Program-made: the position numbers and the translations under genes
Notes under the pieces: generated by a model
The model's database searches: none
Told to the model about the DNA's origin: nothing
The model's input: the letters and a program-made list of their open reading frames with translations, nothing else
Shown here: positions 10,807 to 22,587 of the stretch, in pieces
Position numbering within the stretch: the first letter of the stretch is position 1
How the letters are laid out: the number at the start of each line of letters is the position of its first letter
DNA from: Pyrocephalus nanus
Lineage: Eukaryota > Chordata > Aves > Passeriformes > Tyrannidae
DNA: 64,000 bases
Direction: 5' to 3'
NCBI GenBank assembly: GCA_038380795.1
Contig: CM076259.1
Coordinates: 22,054,977-22,118,976 of the forward strand

Positions 10807-13800
10807 AGCAACATGTGGCTGGGTGTTGCTAGATTCCCACACCTCGTTTTGAAGGTTGTTTCCAACAGTCTTGTCATAGTATTGTCACGATCCACATAAT
10901 TGAGAAAACTTAATAATACTTTATTGTTACCTTTGGGCACTACATCAAAGACTGTGTGCACCTAAGCATAATAATCATATTTTGCCTTTGTAACAGATGG
11001 TCACTTGGCTGCTAATGTAAACTGGCAGCAGTCCCGCTCAGTCCTAGGGACTCCATGGAAAGAGCCTGGGGCTCAGGCTGGATTGCCCCTGGGGAGAGAC
11101 AGCCAAGCCCGGAAACTGTCCTTGCACTGGAGCTTGGGGTCTGTTTGCAGCTTTCTTTGGAAATAAAAGCAGCAGATGAAGTTATAGGTGAGAAAGGAGC
11201 AGCTCCTGCCCCTGTGGCTGTGGGACCCCACACGCACGAGTGTGCTGAACCAAAAAGAAGGGGCTTACACACTGCTAAGGGGAAGGGTAATGGCAAAGGA
11301 GGCTACAGGGCAATTTTCCAAAACGTTTGCTGCACGCTTCCCCCTTCATGGGCCTCACTCTGCAGAGATCTTTCCGCACCTCGGGAGCACCATGAGGAAA
11401 TGTTAGGCTGCTAGTGAGCTGTTGCAGTTGCAATTTACCATCTCCTTGAGTTACTGTGGGGTTATTGAATGGAAAATCAGATCTGTGCCACAGCTTGCTA
11501 ATGTATTCCCTCTTCTTAGCTCCAGACTCTTAAGGTGTCTCCTCCCCAGAGCTCTGCGACAGGTAGTGTTGCCACCAGCCTGCAGCTGCAGCTGCTGCTG
11601 TGCTGAGAACTTGCAGTCTGTGCTGAAGCATGACAAGGTTTGCATTACCTCCCCTACCATCACATGAGCACCGCTAAAAAATCACAAAGGTGCTGTAGCC
11701 CTCTTGGAGGGGAGCAGGGTCTGTGGGCACTGCCTAGTTAAACCCTGGCATCTCAGGTGCTCAGAAAGCAGAAGGTACAGGACAGGTGGAAATGCCACCT
11801 CTTTTCCCAGTGACACCATTGGTGTTTTTCCTGACTGTGCTTGCCTGTTTGAACCAGTAAAATCTCCAGGACTGGGACTTTCTCCTGTGGTGAGAAAGTA
11901 CAAATCTTTAGAGTCCAAAAGTTGGTGCCATAATCCCACTTGATTAAAGTACATAGAGGGGGAGTGCACAGTGCATCATAATGGTTAGGCTTAACTCCTG
12001 ATTCAGTGAAATGGGGGATTCTGGCTTCTGTTTTTAGAGATAACTGCTTTGAGATACAATTGTGTTAAAGGCTGTGAACAGAAATCATGGAGAACAGAGT
12101 ACAAAGCCCAGGAAAAGCTGAGCAAAAACACTGCCAACATGACCTACCACTTCTAGTTGAAAGGTGACATCTCTATCTCTAGATTGAGAAGAATTGCTAG
12201 CTGGCCCAATGAAGCACTATGCTTCCATACCAGTATTTACCCCAGAGTACATCACCCAATTCCGAGTAATGTTGGAGTATTTTGAAAAAGCTTTATGTTT
12301 TTCAGTATGTAAATGTGAGCTCCATCCTTCTGTGCACTTGGAGCCCTGATCTACACAAACCTCAGTGTTCAAGGGCAGGCAGCTGACAAACTTTCCTGAT
12401 GCTGATCTCCAAAGCTTTGAACTGGGCATGAATATCCCTGGGTATAGGGATAAGGATAAGTGGATGCCTCAAAACATAGGACCGTGAACGATAGGCTTGG
12501 GTCAAGATCGTGGCCTTGGGCCAGTTGAGCATAGGACTAAGTAGTGCATCAGATCCTGCAGGAGTAATGGCTCTTTCCAGAGGGGTTGGGGCCACAGAGG
12601 CAGCAGGACATGAATTGGGTCCCCTCACCTCCTGAACACATAGATGGCAGCATGGGCAGGTCCGTGGAACCAGTTATTACCCCCAGGAGAAAGGGCAACT
12701 TGAAACCAGTCCACATTCCCTGTCCTGGGGGTTGCTCTGCTCTGGCAGGGTTTGGCTGCTCTGGCTGGATGTGGTGGCCATGCAGTAGCTCTGCTGGGTT
12801 CGTGTCTGGGCAGTTGTTGCCACTGTGGGCAGACAGGCGAGGTAGAGGTGAGGGAGCACGAGCACAAGGGACCAGCTCTCAGTGTATCAGTTACATCTTA
12901 ATTGCAGCTGCCTGGTCGCAAGGAAGAACAGGAAAGAGAGCCAGCCTTGGCTTTTGTTTCATGCACTGAACTTTTGGGCTCCTCTTTCCTTTCTTCCATC
13001 CACCCCTTTTTGCTCAGATAGAGCCACCCATGCTTGCACCACACTTGCTCATGCTTTCTCATTTTGTCCTATCGTGGCTCTTCTCCAAGAGCCTGGAAAG
13101 CCTCTTGAATAGGGAAAGGGGGAGACGGGGTTGCATGGAGGTAAAACACTGTGCAACACATTCCTTCACCTTCCTTCTCCTCCTCTGTGCTGTCTCTTGA
13201 GCATCCCTCCCTTTTCCTCAGCAGGTACCTATAGAAAGTGACACTGTCAACAAAACCCCAGCAGGATCAGCCTTTGGTCTTGCTCAGGCAGCTGGTTCCC
13301 ATTAAATGTTCTCAATCATGGAGAATTCTTTCTCTCTCATCTGAAATATTTTATTATTGCTTTTCCTTTCTTTCAGTTTCCTAAGGAGAAGGGAGGGAGT
13401 TTGCGTGTGTGTGCATAGAGTGAACTAAAGAAAGGGAATTTAGAGCTCAGTCTTATCATGCCCATGTGTGCCTATGTGTTAACTAGCTGCTGTAATATTT
13501 ATTCCTTCTTACACACACACTGAATTATTGCCCCCATTGTCTCAGGTAGAGTCCCCAAGGATGAGAAAGGACACTTTTTTTTGAGCATGGACCCCTCCAT
13601 CTGCTTCTCTGCAACTAAGCGAGGCCAAGATTTAAACTGGGCTGGATTACCCACAGCAGGAGGCTGACAGGACTCATAGGAGTGGTTGAGAGCTGTGGCA
13701 TTCTGGTTTTGCCCAGGTGCCATTGGTTTTGGAGGACAAGAGGAATAACTTGGCTGGACAGTTTGTCAGTAGCCTCTCTCCTGAACTGCCACATGTAAGA

Positions 13801-15107
13801 CCACTGTTTGGTGACACACATAAGAACAGTCTCTGGGCTCTCCCCAAGTCTGGTGAGGACAGGTCAGCCCAGGCAGGTGGGGACTGGTTCCAGTGTGTGC
13901 TCCTCCAGTGAAAGGCACCTAGGGAAGCTGAACACAGGGGGTCAGGCACTGTATGTAAACACCCTGAGTTGTGCTAATCTGCCTCCTGGCTTACAAACCC
14001 TGGCAGAGGCTCTGCTGGCTGGCTCACCTGAGGCAGAGGGACTGACCATTCCTTGCTGTATGGGTGCTTCTAACACTGGGTTTAACACATAGAAGCCTGC
14101 TGATGGCTTGAAGACACAGCCCTGGGGAAGCACAACAGGGCTGAGAGGTGAAGCATCCCAGGGACAAGGGAAGACGGATGCCTCGGTCTTTTCCTGGGGC
14201 AGCCTGGTTTTCCCCCCTTTGCCTTATGTGGGAATCCTTTTGGCCAGCAAGCTTTTGCCTTCACACTGAGCACAGACAGGTGATTTCAAGCCTGAGGCAT
14301 CTGCTTGCTAAGTGAGTCCTCCTTGTCTGTAGCTCCCAGGGCTGCCACTTCTTGCTGTGGAGCTCCCTCACTGCAGGACTTCCAATAGGTCAGTAAAGAA
14401 CCTTGCTTCATACCTCAGCCTCTGGACCGGGGTGGACCTTGTGAGATTGTCAAGGCTTGCCACAGGCTGCCAGCACTGTTTTTCCTTTGGGAGATGCTGA
14501 AATGAGCAGTGGGCTCTAACAAGGAAGACCGTGGCTTTGGGTGGTTAGTAACCAGGGTGGGAGTTTTCCTCAGGAAGAGATGAAGGTATATGACTGAAGG
14601 AACCCACAGTTTTGCTGAGACTGACTCAGCGCCTGAGTGGCTTAGCTGATCCTAGGGCTTGTTGCAGAGCTGCCATGGCCCCAAATGACAGAAAGGGTTA
14701 TGTAAATTTTCCCTGGTAATTGTTCAACCTCTGTTGCTTTTGAAAAGACAAAGAAGGCATGAAGCTCCCTGCTCTCTAACAAGAAAATGCCTGCACTTGG
14801 TTCTCTCCTCTGGAATTTCGACTCTTTGCCTCTGCTGTTTGTTTCTGCCCTACTGCCTGGCTGTGGCCTGGTGCGATGCCTGCAATATTCCTCCTGGGAC
14901 AAAAGACACGTTTCTCCTCACAGCTCATTAGTAGCAACCATCATATCATCTTCAGCCATCTGAGAAAGTATCCTTGTCTCCTTGCTTGCAACTGGCTTGC
15001 AAACAGTTTACCCGCAGGGCTGGATGGCAAAGGATCCTGCAACTCTCCTGCCTTAACATGGACACATGAGAAACAAATCAATCCCAAGTGCTTCGCAGTA
15101 GGGATGT
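10807..15107. other. unique non-coding DNA
   Basis: No gene is supportable. Short overlapping frames (at most 129 codons) on both strands are unremarkable. A CAGCTG-rich patch with overlapping CTGCAG/CAGCTG words lies at 11577-11600, and a short CA run at 13511-13520. I saw no recognisable repeat apart from these. Confidence 0.65.
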
Positions 15108-15575
15108 AGCGCTGGAAGGGATCTCCTATTTTACCATGTCTTGTCCCTTGCTATTGTCAGCAATCACATCGTGCAATCTTTTGCACAAATGTGAAGATGC
15201 AAACAATCCTAACAAGTTTTAAGATTCTTCCACTGCCCCAATTAGGAGGCTCTTCCAGAACTTGACAGCTCTGAGGCTTAAACCATTCTTCTTATTTCCA
15301 GTCTCAATTTATTCCTGGCTGGAGCATGCCCACTTGTTCTTGCGCCAACATTGTTCCAAGGCTTAAATAGCTCTGCTCCCTCCCTGGTGCTTATCCCTCT
15401 GATGTGTTTACCAAGAACAATCATATCCATTCTCAGCCTGCATTTCACTGGGCAAAATAAATCAGCAATCTCCTGCCTCATGATAGGCACTCTCTTCCCC
15501 TGACCATACAGCTAGCCTTTGTCTGCACCCCCTCTCTTCTCAATTTTTCTCCTTCCAGTGCAAATGGGGAGAAGT
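15108..15575 (-). mobile_element. CR1 LINE, 3'-truncated-family fragment, antisense
   Basis: The plus strand starts with GCTGGAAGGGATCT, which is the reverse complement of a CR1 3' end. It continues through TTCTTATTTCCAGTCTCAATTTATTCC and words typical of the CR1 C-terminal coding region read backwards. On the minus strand, 15490-15278 is open and encodes the C-terminal end of the CR1 polymerase. KCRLRMDMI corresponds to the family's KRRLRGDLI, and RNKLRLEIRR to the family's L-RLDIRK. Frame breaks follow toward the 3' UTR. This is the 5'-truncated, 3'-anchored form usual for CR1. It is too diverged to be a young subfamily. Confidence 0.85.
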
Positions 15576-18500
15576 GGAGGCGGTTCTCCGTCACCTGTGC
15601 CCTGAGCAGGGTCCTGAGCAGTGTTCCGGTGTTTGCTGGTGCTCTAGTGTCCAAAAAAGGTCAGAGTATGGGGATATCCGTATCCCAGATAATCCAATCC
15701 CAGTGGATTCTGGTTTTGACCCTTGAGTGATGTGTAGAGTAGTGCCTCAACTCGAGGCAGTTTTTAAGGAGCCAGCAGCCCCGCTCTGCTCTGAAGCTGT
15801 CAGTGCTTGGCTGTTGGTAAACCTTGCAAGACTTGCTTGCAGAACTGTAGGTATGAAGTTACTCTTGAGGTTTTGACTCATTTGGTGGCACTAGCTGTTG
15901 AAGTTGGCTCTCTGATTTCCCAGTGCAGCAAGGCACCCTGAGCCATCACTGGATGGGTTTACCAGAAGGTTTTGTGTATCTGGTAGTTTTCTTACAGAGT
16001 AAGAGGTCCATGTAGGTTTTTCCTGTGATGCTTTCCTGGACACTCTGAATTCCTGTCAATAGGATATTGACAGGCCCAAATAAAATTATCTAAGTGTGAG
16101 TGTGTTTTTTACCTAATTTAGTATGCATCTGACCACTTCATTTTTCACTTATGAAAGGTGTGCAAAGTGCAGATGATGGATTTTTAGGCTAGAATATGCT
16201 GCAACAGAAAGAAACAAATAAGTTTATTTTTTATTTAAGCCAAACCTGGACTTGTTAACAAACAAACAAACAAACAAACAAGCCAGTTTGGCTCCTCAGA
16301 GTGTATAGGAACTCAGCCATACTCCTAATTTTTAATTTTGTGACTCAACCCTTCTATACAGGATGCTCAGTTAGTACCATGCCCTACAGATTTAGGAAAG
16401 GCAAGCAGCTGTGGAAGTACAGTGTGATATTACTTTAAGAACTGGTGTCAGAAGAAATGACTAGCTAAACAGGAGAGATGCACAGGCTGCAGTCCTTGGG
16501 GGCAGAGTCTTCCTCTGGATGCCTCAAATCAGCTCTTACTTGCAGTCTTGAATTATTCATCTCACTTTTACAAGGATTATATAAAGAAATCCTATTTTTT
16601 TTTCCCAATATAGCTTATTTTGGCCTGCAATGGACCTTTCTGCGTAGGTATCCCCACGTCTGCAAATTTATGCAGATGTATTGCCACACTGTTCAAGTTT
16701 CATAAACAATGGTGTATAATCCTGGGAAAGAGGTGTTGAAAGACACCCTTCTTTCTGCATCTTTTCTGCCACCTGAAAAGTTATGAGTTAGAGAAATTTT
16801 CTCTTACTGGCAGCTGTCCTTCAGTTTCATTCAATTCTGTTCTGTAGATGTGTAACGCCAATTCTTATATCTTGGTCCAAATCCTGCTCTGACTTTGCTG
16901 GGTCCCAAGATCTCAGAAGACTCCACATTGTATAGAAGCAGCACAACAGAGTGATCTGCTGCTGGATAGACCGACCCCCTGCTTGAGAAAACGGGACTCT
17001 GTCAGAGCACCTGTGGCCCAGACTGATTTGGGTCCTTTTCGGTGCCAGGCAAGTGCTGGTGTTGTACCACAGCTTGCTTTCTGTCCACACAAGGAGGCTG
17101 AGGTATAACAGGAAAAAATACTCAAAAACCTAAATGGCTTCTTTTTTCCCCCCTGAAGTCTTTTGTTTCTGAAACCAAAGCACAGTAAATCAAGGGGTTC
17201 TGCCTTAAATGAACTTGAAGTGCTCTTTATTTTAAGAAAAACAACCCCCAAACCAACTAAATCCCCAAGTCCCCAAAAGGAAGAGGAGGAAAAAGATGGT
17301 GCCTCAGAGAGGATTCATAAATCACATTGCAGTGGACCTGGTACAGATGTTCCTGCATTCAGCCCACCAAGCAAAGCATAGCACCATAATGGGACTGACG
17401 GGCTACGTGTGAAGGGAGACAGAACACAGCTGACTCAGAGGAGACGTGCTCTCTCTGGCACATATAACACATGCTCCGTCCCTACCCCGGCCTCATTTGG
17501 TCTCTCCTGCCAAAAAATAAACACTCCAGATCAAACCTGTCATGGTCTAGAAGTCTTCAGCTATCCCTTTATTTTAACATGGCATGCATGGTCTGGTTTC
17601 CTAGCACTTAATGCTTTGGCATAGAGCTGAAAACCTGTTAATTCTCCAGTTCTTGGACTGTGGTTTCCCACCTGGTTGTCAAGGGTGTGCCCTGGCCCCA
17701 GGAAGCAAGAAACTGGAGGGAGAGGAAGGAAAGGGCCAGGCATTTCTCCACAGCCAGACTCAAGATTTTTCTTAGCGGACTTCTTGTGAAGTTGCAAGGA
17801 AGCCCCAGGACTGCAGCACCTGAAGTCCAGAAAACCACTGCATGACCCCCCCACGCCCTGAAGCGATCGGCCAAGGGCTGAGGCAAACATCTGGGCACAT
17901 AGGACAGAACCAGTGAGGAAGGGCTGGAGGCACATCAGGCTGTGCACCCATCCCCTGGGGCAGAGGCTGCTGGGTGCTGCTGCCTCTCTGCCTGCACACC
18001 GACCACAGTGGTCTGCCCCAAAATCCTCAATCCCTAAGCAACCTCAGTCACATCCAAGGGTTTCGCAGCTCCTTCTGTAGTAGTCCAAGCAACCAAAAGG
18101 TCACAAATGTCAGAAGATAACAGCTCACATGTTACCCAGAGTCCATGCCCTCCATCCGGGAACACGGGAAGTAGGTGGCAGATGAAATTGAAGGCCAGAT
18201 TTTTCTGTGGTTTGCCTCAGAAATTGACTTCTATTGTACTGCAGAAGCCTGAAATGCTGCTGATGTCAGAAATGGCCTCAGGATGTTCACTGGGGTTTCC
18301 CTCAGTGTCCTTTGGTGGATACCCACAGTAACAAGATAGGAAAGAAGCGAAATCCGTGTTTTACCTGTACTGGAAGAAGCTGCATAGCAATTATGCTTTT
18401 GTTTCCTATGCACCTGGGTATTGACCTGCCAGTATCCCAGGGTCCCGATGAGTGCAGAGACAGGCACCCACCTTGCCTTTGGCCCCCAGCAGGCACAGAA

Positions 18501-18720
18501 GCAGGCAAGTGTGATGCAATATGGGCATGTCAGCATGGGATATGTTGGTTTTCTTTTTTTTTTCTTCTTCTTTTCTTTATTTGTCCTTGTTTCAGGAAGA
18601 AGGAATCACTCTCATTGGGACTGTTTTGTCCTTTGTGTAAGGAAGGGAAAGACAAATAGGGAATTCCAATGGGTTTTAGGGCAGCCAACACCTGGGTGGT
18701 GCATTGTGTTTAAAATGGTC
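15576..18720. other. unique non-coding DNA
   Basis: No supportable gene. The segment contains the (AAAC)n microsatellite listed separately and a pyrimidine run at 18549-18578. Open frames of up to 128 codons on both strands overlap one another and are not recognisable. Confidence 0.65.
16257..16281 (+). repeat. (AAAC)n microsatellite
   Basis: Six tandem AACA/AAAC units form a pure tetranucleotide repeat. A-rich tetranucleotides often mark the tail of an old retroposon, but no SINE or LINE body is recognisable immediately upstream. Confidence 0.95.
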
Positions 18721-18984
18721 TCCAAAAATAACTAGGACCACAAAAGGGGAAAAATTAATAAGGATAATTAACTGGTTTCCATCTCCAAGTGCTTCGGAGA
18801 CATGAGCTAATCAGTCTGTAGGCACATACAAGCACACACAGTGTCTGTAATTAGTTTGCTCTTCTACTTCCTTACCTCTTTCCCCAACAGATTGCCCACC
18901 GAGATTCCTATCAGACAGAACAGGTCTCTTTCTGCCCCTTCTACAGAGGCCTGACAGTCTTGCCTCCGCTCAAAGTGCACTGTC
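18721..18984. promoter_or_regulatory. possible conserved enhancer with TAATTA sites
   Basis: Two exact TAATTA cores (18765-18770 and 18848-18853) and GAGCTAATCAG (about 18803) occur within 90 bases. The rest is non-repetitive sequence with no open frame. TAATTA is the core bound by Antennapedia-class and paired-class homeodomains. Function is inferred from motif clustering only. Confidence 0.25.
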
Positions 18985-19008
18985 TCTGTCTGTCTGTCTG
19001 TCTGTCTA
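18985..19008 (+). repeat. (TCTG)n microsatellite
   Basis: About five tandem CTGT units make a pure tetranucleotide repeat. It abuts the TAATTA-rich block on its right side. Confidence 0.95.
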
Positions 19009-19494
19009 CTTCCCTCCCCTGCTGGCCATGATCAGGTTTCACTAAATGAATCACAGTCTAGTGGAAACTCCCTCCGATCTTTGCCAAGAATTGCAAAGTT
19101 GATGAAAATGGGACTCAAAGCCAAAGGGTGTTTAACACGGTGCCTTACTAGTTCCAACCAACCGGATTCCCATTGCAGTTGGTTGCTTCTGGTTGTCCTG
19201 TTTCCGCTTTCAGCCTGGCACCTCTCCTCCACCTGGAGCATCTTTCCTAGGATCATCATGCTAATTACTAGATGCTGCAACACACCTCCTGGCAGTCACA
19301 GGTTGTTTGATTGCTTTCTTTCACCAAAGTGTTCCCTGTTTGCTTTTTTTTTTAAAAGAAAAGGACTTGCTGAGACCAAGTGCCCATTTATCCAGATCAC
19401 TGGTGGGGGCTTAAACACCTTCTCTGTTCCCAGTTATCTGGTGCAGTTCTGCTCTTGAACCTGAATTTCCATCTCTCCCAAATGGCACCTGGAT
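19009..19494. other. unique non-coding DNA
   Basis: Nothing recognisable. A short T/A run lies at 19346-19358. The 125-codon frame over 19081-19458 has no identifiable domain. Confidence 0.6.
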
Positions 19495-19577
19495 TCTTTG
19501 TGGAGCCTTAGGCAATGTTACTTTGCTTCTCTGGCCCTCATTTTCTCTACTAGACCTGGATTTAGTGCTGGAGGGGT
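19495..19577 (+). mobile_element. MIR-like (CORE-SINE) fragment, sense
   Basis: GCCTTAGGCAATGTTACTTTG corresponds to the MIR core word 'accttgggcaagttacttaac'. It is followed by CTTCTCTGGCCCTCATTTTCTC, where MIR has 'ctctctgagcctcagtttcctc', and then a diverged GG-A-TAGTGC-like tail. Order and spacing agree with MIR in the plus orientation. Confidence 0.6.
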
Positions 19578-20879
19578 ATCTCAAGATGGAGAGGAACCAT
19601 TGTGCAGTTTCCTGGGAGTCTCCAGCACACAGAAAGGAGGTTGCTTCATGCCACCCTCAATCTAATCTGCAAGGACTCAGCAACAGTCTTTTCTTCAGCC
19701 CCAGGCTGAGATGCTGAAGCAAAGGTCATGGGGATGTAGCACTGGAGATCTTCAGGTTCTCAGTCCAGACCAAGCTGGAGTGTCAGATCATTTGGAAGAG
19801 TTACTGAGAGAAAAAAAGTCCCTGTGCTATCAGCCTTACCATTTCCTCTCCATGGCCACCAGGACCGTGCTGTGGAGTGACATCATGGCCCTGCATCACG
19901 CCCAGCCAGACCCCTGGCCACTTGTGCACTTTGTTCGAGTCTCTTTGTGTTGATGTTGTCCACTTGTCCAGAAATAGATCTGCCCCTTGGGCAGTTAAGT
20001 CTGGTGAGACATTGAGGAGTAGCCCCTAGACATTTATGTGTTGATAGGGAGCTCTTCAGCCCTGAGACTGCAGTGAGGTCCCAGGGCTTCCAGGCAGGAC
20101 AGCACACATCGTTCCCTGGGGCTCTTTGGAGAGGCTGCAGCCCTGTCTGGCCGCTAGCACAGCCTCTCCAGGCCACAGTGTGGTGGTTGTTGCAGGCTGT
20201 ACAGGAGCAAGATCGTCATACCATACACCATTTCCTTATTCTCCAGCCTTCACTTCTTCTCCTTGCCTTTTCCCTTCTGCCCCTTGCTTTTTGCAGTACC
20301 TCCCATTCTATTTCCTCTCCAAGCCTCTTCCTTTTCTTATCCCGCCTGCTCTCACCTCCCCAACCCCCGTCCCTCTTATTTTCTCTCCTCTCTACCTCTG
20401 ATCCACGTCCAAACACCCCAGCTGGCTCCTCTTCTCCTGGAAGCCAGCAGGGATGTGTGACAGATGCCCCAGATCAACAGGGAGAAGCAGCTCAATCTCA
20501 GCTCCCAGCTGGCTCCCAGCTCTTGCGTCCCAGCTTCACATTAGGAAAGCTCCAGACCTGACCAGTCTGGGAACTGGTAAAGCCCAGGTGTGCCCCAGCT
20601 CTGCCTTGCTGCCCCCGTGCAAGCAAAAGCCCCCCCGCCAGGAGCAGGGAACAATCCCCCCAGCACAGACGTGGGTTCTCAAACAGGAGAAGGCAATATG
20701 TCTCTGCTGCCTGCTGTCCCACACACGACCCCCTCGCCTTGGGACACAACCACAAGCCCTTATCAGAATTCGCCCCTTGCTGTGAGGAGGAGGGATCGTT
20801 TTCCTTTCTGGGTCTCCCTGCTCTCCCTCTAACCCTCTACTCTCTCCTTCCCTCTCATCCATTTCCTTTGACACTGGTC
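19578..20879. other. non-coding DNA with a CT-rich tract
   Basis: A pyrimidine-rich stretch at about 20236-20400 accounts for Ser/Pro/Leu-rich frames on the plus strand (up to 162 codons) and Arg/Glu/Lys-rich frames on the minus strand. No protein family is recognisable. Confidence 0.6.
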
Positions 20880-21010
20880 CCAGGCCCACTGCCAAGTCTC
20901 AGATCCATTAGCGAGGTGCCTTGCTGACTGAAGCACAAATCAGGACGGATCCGGGTGCAATTAGCAGCTTCTAGCACCTCATCTGGAAGGCATTAGCTCA
21001 GCTTTTGGGG
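20880..21010. promoter_or_regulatory. possible regulatory element with homeodomain and MARE-like sites
   Basis: GATCCATTAGCG (from 20902), TGCTGACTG followed by AAGCA (20922-20935, close to a MAF recognition element) and GCAATTAGC (20957-20965) lie within 65 bases. CATTAG recurs at about 20991. The cluster is suggestive, but conservation is untested. Confidence 0.25.
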
Positions 21011-22421
21011 GAGGGGGTTATGGGTTGGGAGGAGAAGAGGGAATGGATATAGATGCCAAATAGAATAAATAAGCTATTTCTACCACTCCTAGGAACCACC
21101 ATCATGCATCCAACAGCAACATACAAACAGATGTGCAGCAATCATCTGTGAGGGACATAGTTGCTGTATCAAGTTGGTGTGACCCCACAGATCTGCCCTC
21201 TTAGAAGGAGGTGGTTTACCGTGTCCAGGGAGGTACCAAGATGGCACGAAGGTGTATGGTTAGGCACAGTTTGTGGGTGATATCCCTCCTGATTCTCTCT
21301 CACAAACCAAGGCTTGCGGTTATGGTGTTTGTAAGTGGACTTGGTCTACCTTGCCCTCCATCTCGCTCCCAGTGCACTAAAATCCCTAATAACACAATGA
21401 TGTGGTTGGTGTCTGTCTTACATGTGAAGAGCCAAGATAGACTAGCACATATTAGTTATCATGGCCTGTATGTCTTGCAGACACAAGATCCAGATAAAAT
21501 AGTTCTCATCAAGCCAGGATTCAGTACAAAAAATATTTGCCTTACTTTTCTTCACTCAGCCTTGTAGATACCTTTGAGGGAAACCTTGGTATTGCTCTCA
21601 GCAGAGACACAACCCTCCCCTGCTCTCTTGCCAGCTTGCTCCAGGCTACAGCCAGGGTGTGGGGATGCACATGAGACTGTGAGTCTTGAGCAGTGTCAGA
21701 GCCAAACTAACAGGACAGACCAAATGTACTCAAAGCATGGCCTCTGTGTTCCCAGAAATGTCCTGCTCTTTCATAGGCCCAATATGGAACATGTCTCTGA
21801 GGGATTACGAGATTACTGACCATTAGAGAAGGTGACTGTCAGGGTGAGTTTGAAAGCAATTTTATACTCCAGAACAAAGCTGGCAACATGTAGACTTGTT
21901 CCCTGTCATCTCTACAGAAAAACAGGCTGGGCATTTACCTTTTATTTTTCCTCCAGTCCCTACTTTATAAAAGGGACCAGAGCCAGCCTGTTCATTACCT
22001 TTGCTTTTTCTTTTTGCTGGATCTCAGCTTTAGGGAGAAGACAGAGTGGAAGTGAGGGAGCTGGGGGCTGTCCTGGGCAGAGAAGTGTGCTGGGAAGAGG
22101 GACCCCGAGGGCTATGGAGGGTTGCTGGCAGCAGGTGGCTGGCATGCCTCTGAAATGGCCTCTGTTGAGCCAGGAACATTCAGGGGAAAAGTCAAACACC
22201 AATCACAGTCTTCTCTTGCAGAAGAGCCCACTAGTCGGCAAAGCAAAGGGGGCTGGCTTTTATTTGTTCATCTGTGTTTGATCCCTGTATCCACACGCCA
22301 CGTCCTCCGTGCCACAGCATGCACAGGCCATTCCACTTCCCAGGGGCCACCTGCTGATGGCCAGGGGCTGGGGAAGCCAAGGCTTCCTCTCAGCCAGTGA
22401 TCTCATGTTTTTTCTGTGCAG
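21011..22421. other. unique non-coding DNA
   Basis: A G-rich patch lies at 21007-21040. Plus-strand frames of 118 and 149 codons have no recognisable content. The last 20 bases (22402-22421) are a good splice-acceptor match and are discussed with the exon-like segment that follows. Confidence 0.55.
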
Positions 22422-22587
22422 GCAGCAGCTGGAAGTAGCTGGAAACTTCTCTAACAGTAATTTTTCCTACACCAGCTGTTGCCAGACGATGGTCTGTGAA
22501 GCCCTGCTGGTTAATGAGCTCATGGAAAGTGACCTGCACCTGGGCTCAGCCAGGGGCCAGCCCTATTCTGAAGATTTCCAGTCCTGA
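22422..22587 (+). other. exon-like open segment after a splice-acceptor match
   Basis: A pyrimidine-rich run (CATGTTTTTTCTGTGCAG) ends at 22421. From there a frame stays open for 54 codons to a TGA at 22585-22587. Its composition is balanced, with residues such as LEVAGNFSNSNFSYT and ending QPYSEDFQS. It could be a terminal coding exon, but I recognise no family and see no matching upstream exon. A chance open frame is at least as likely. Confidence 0.2.
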
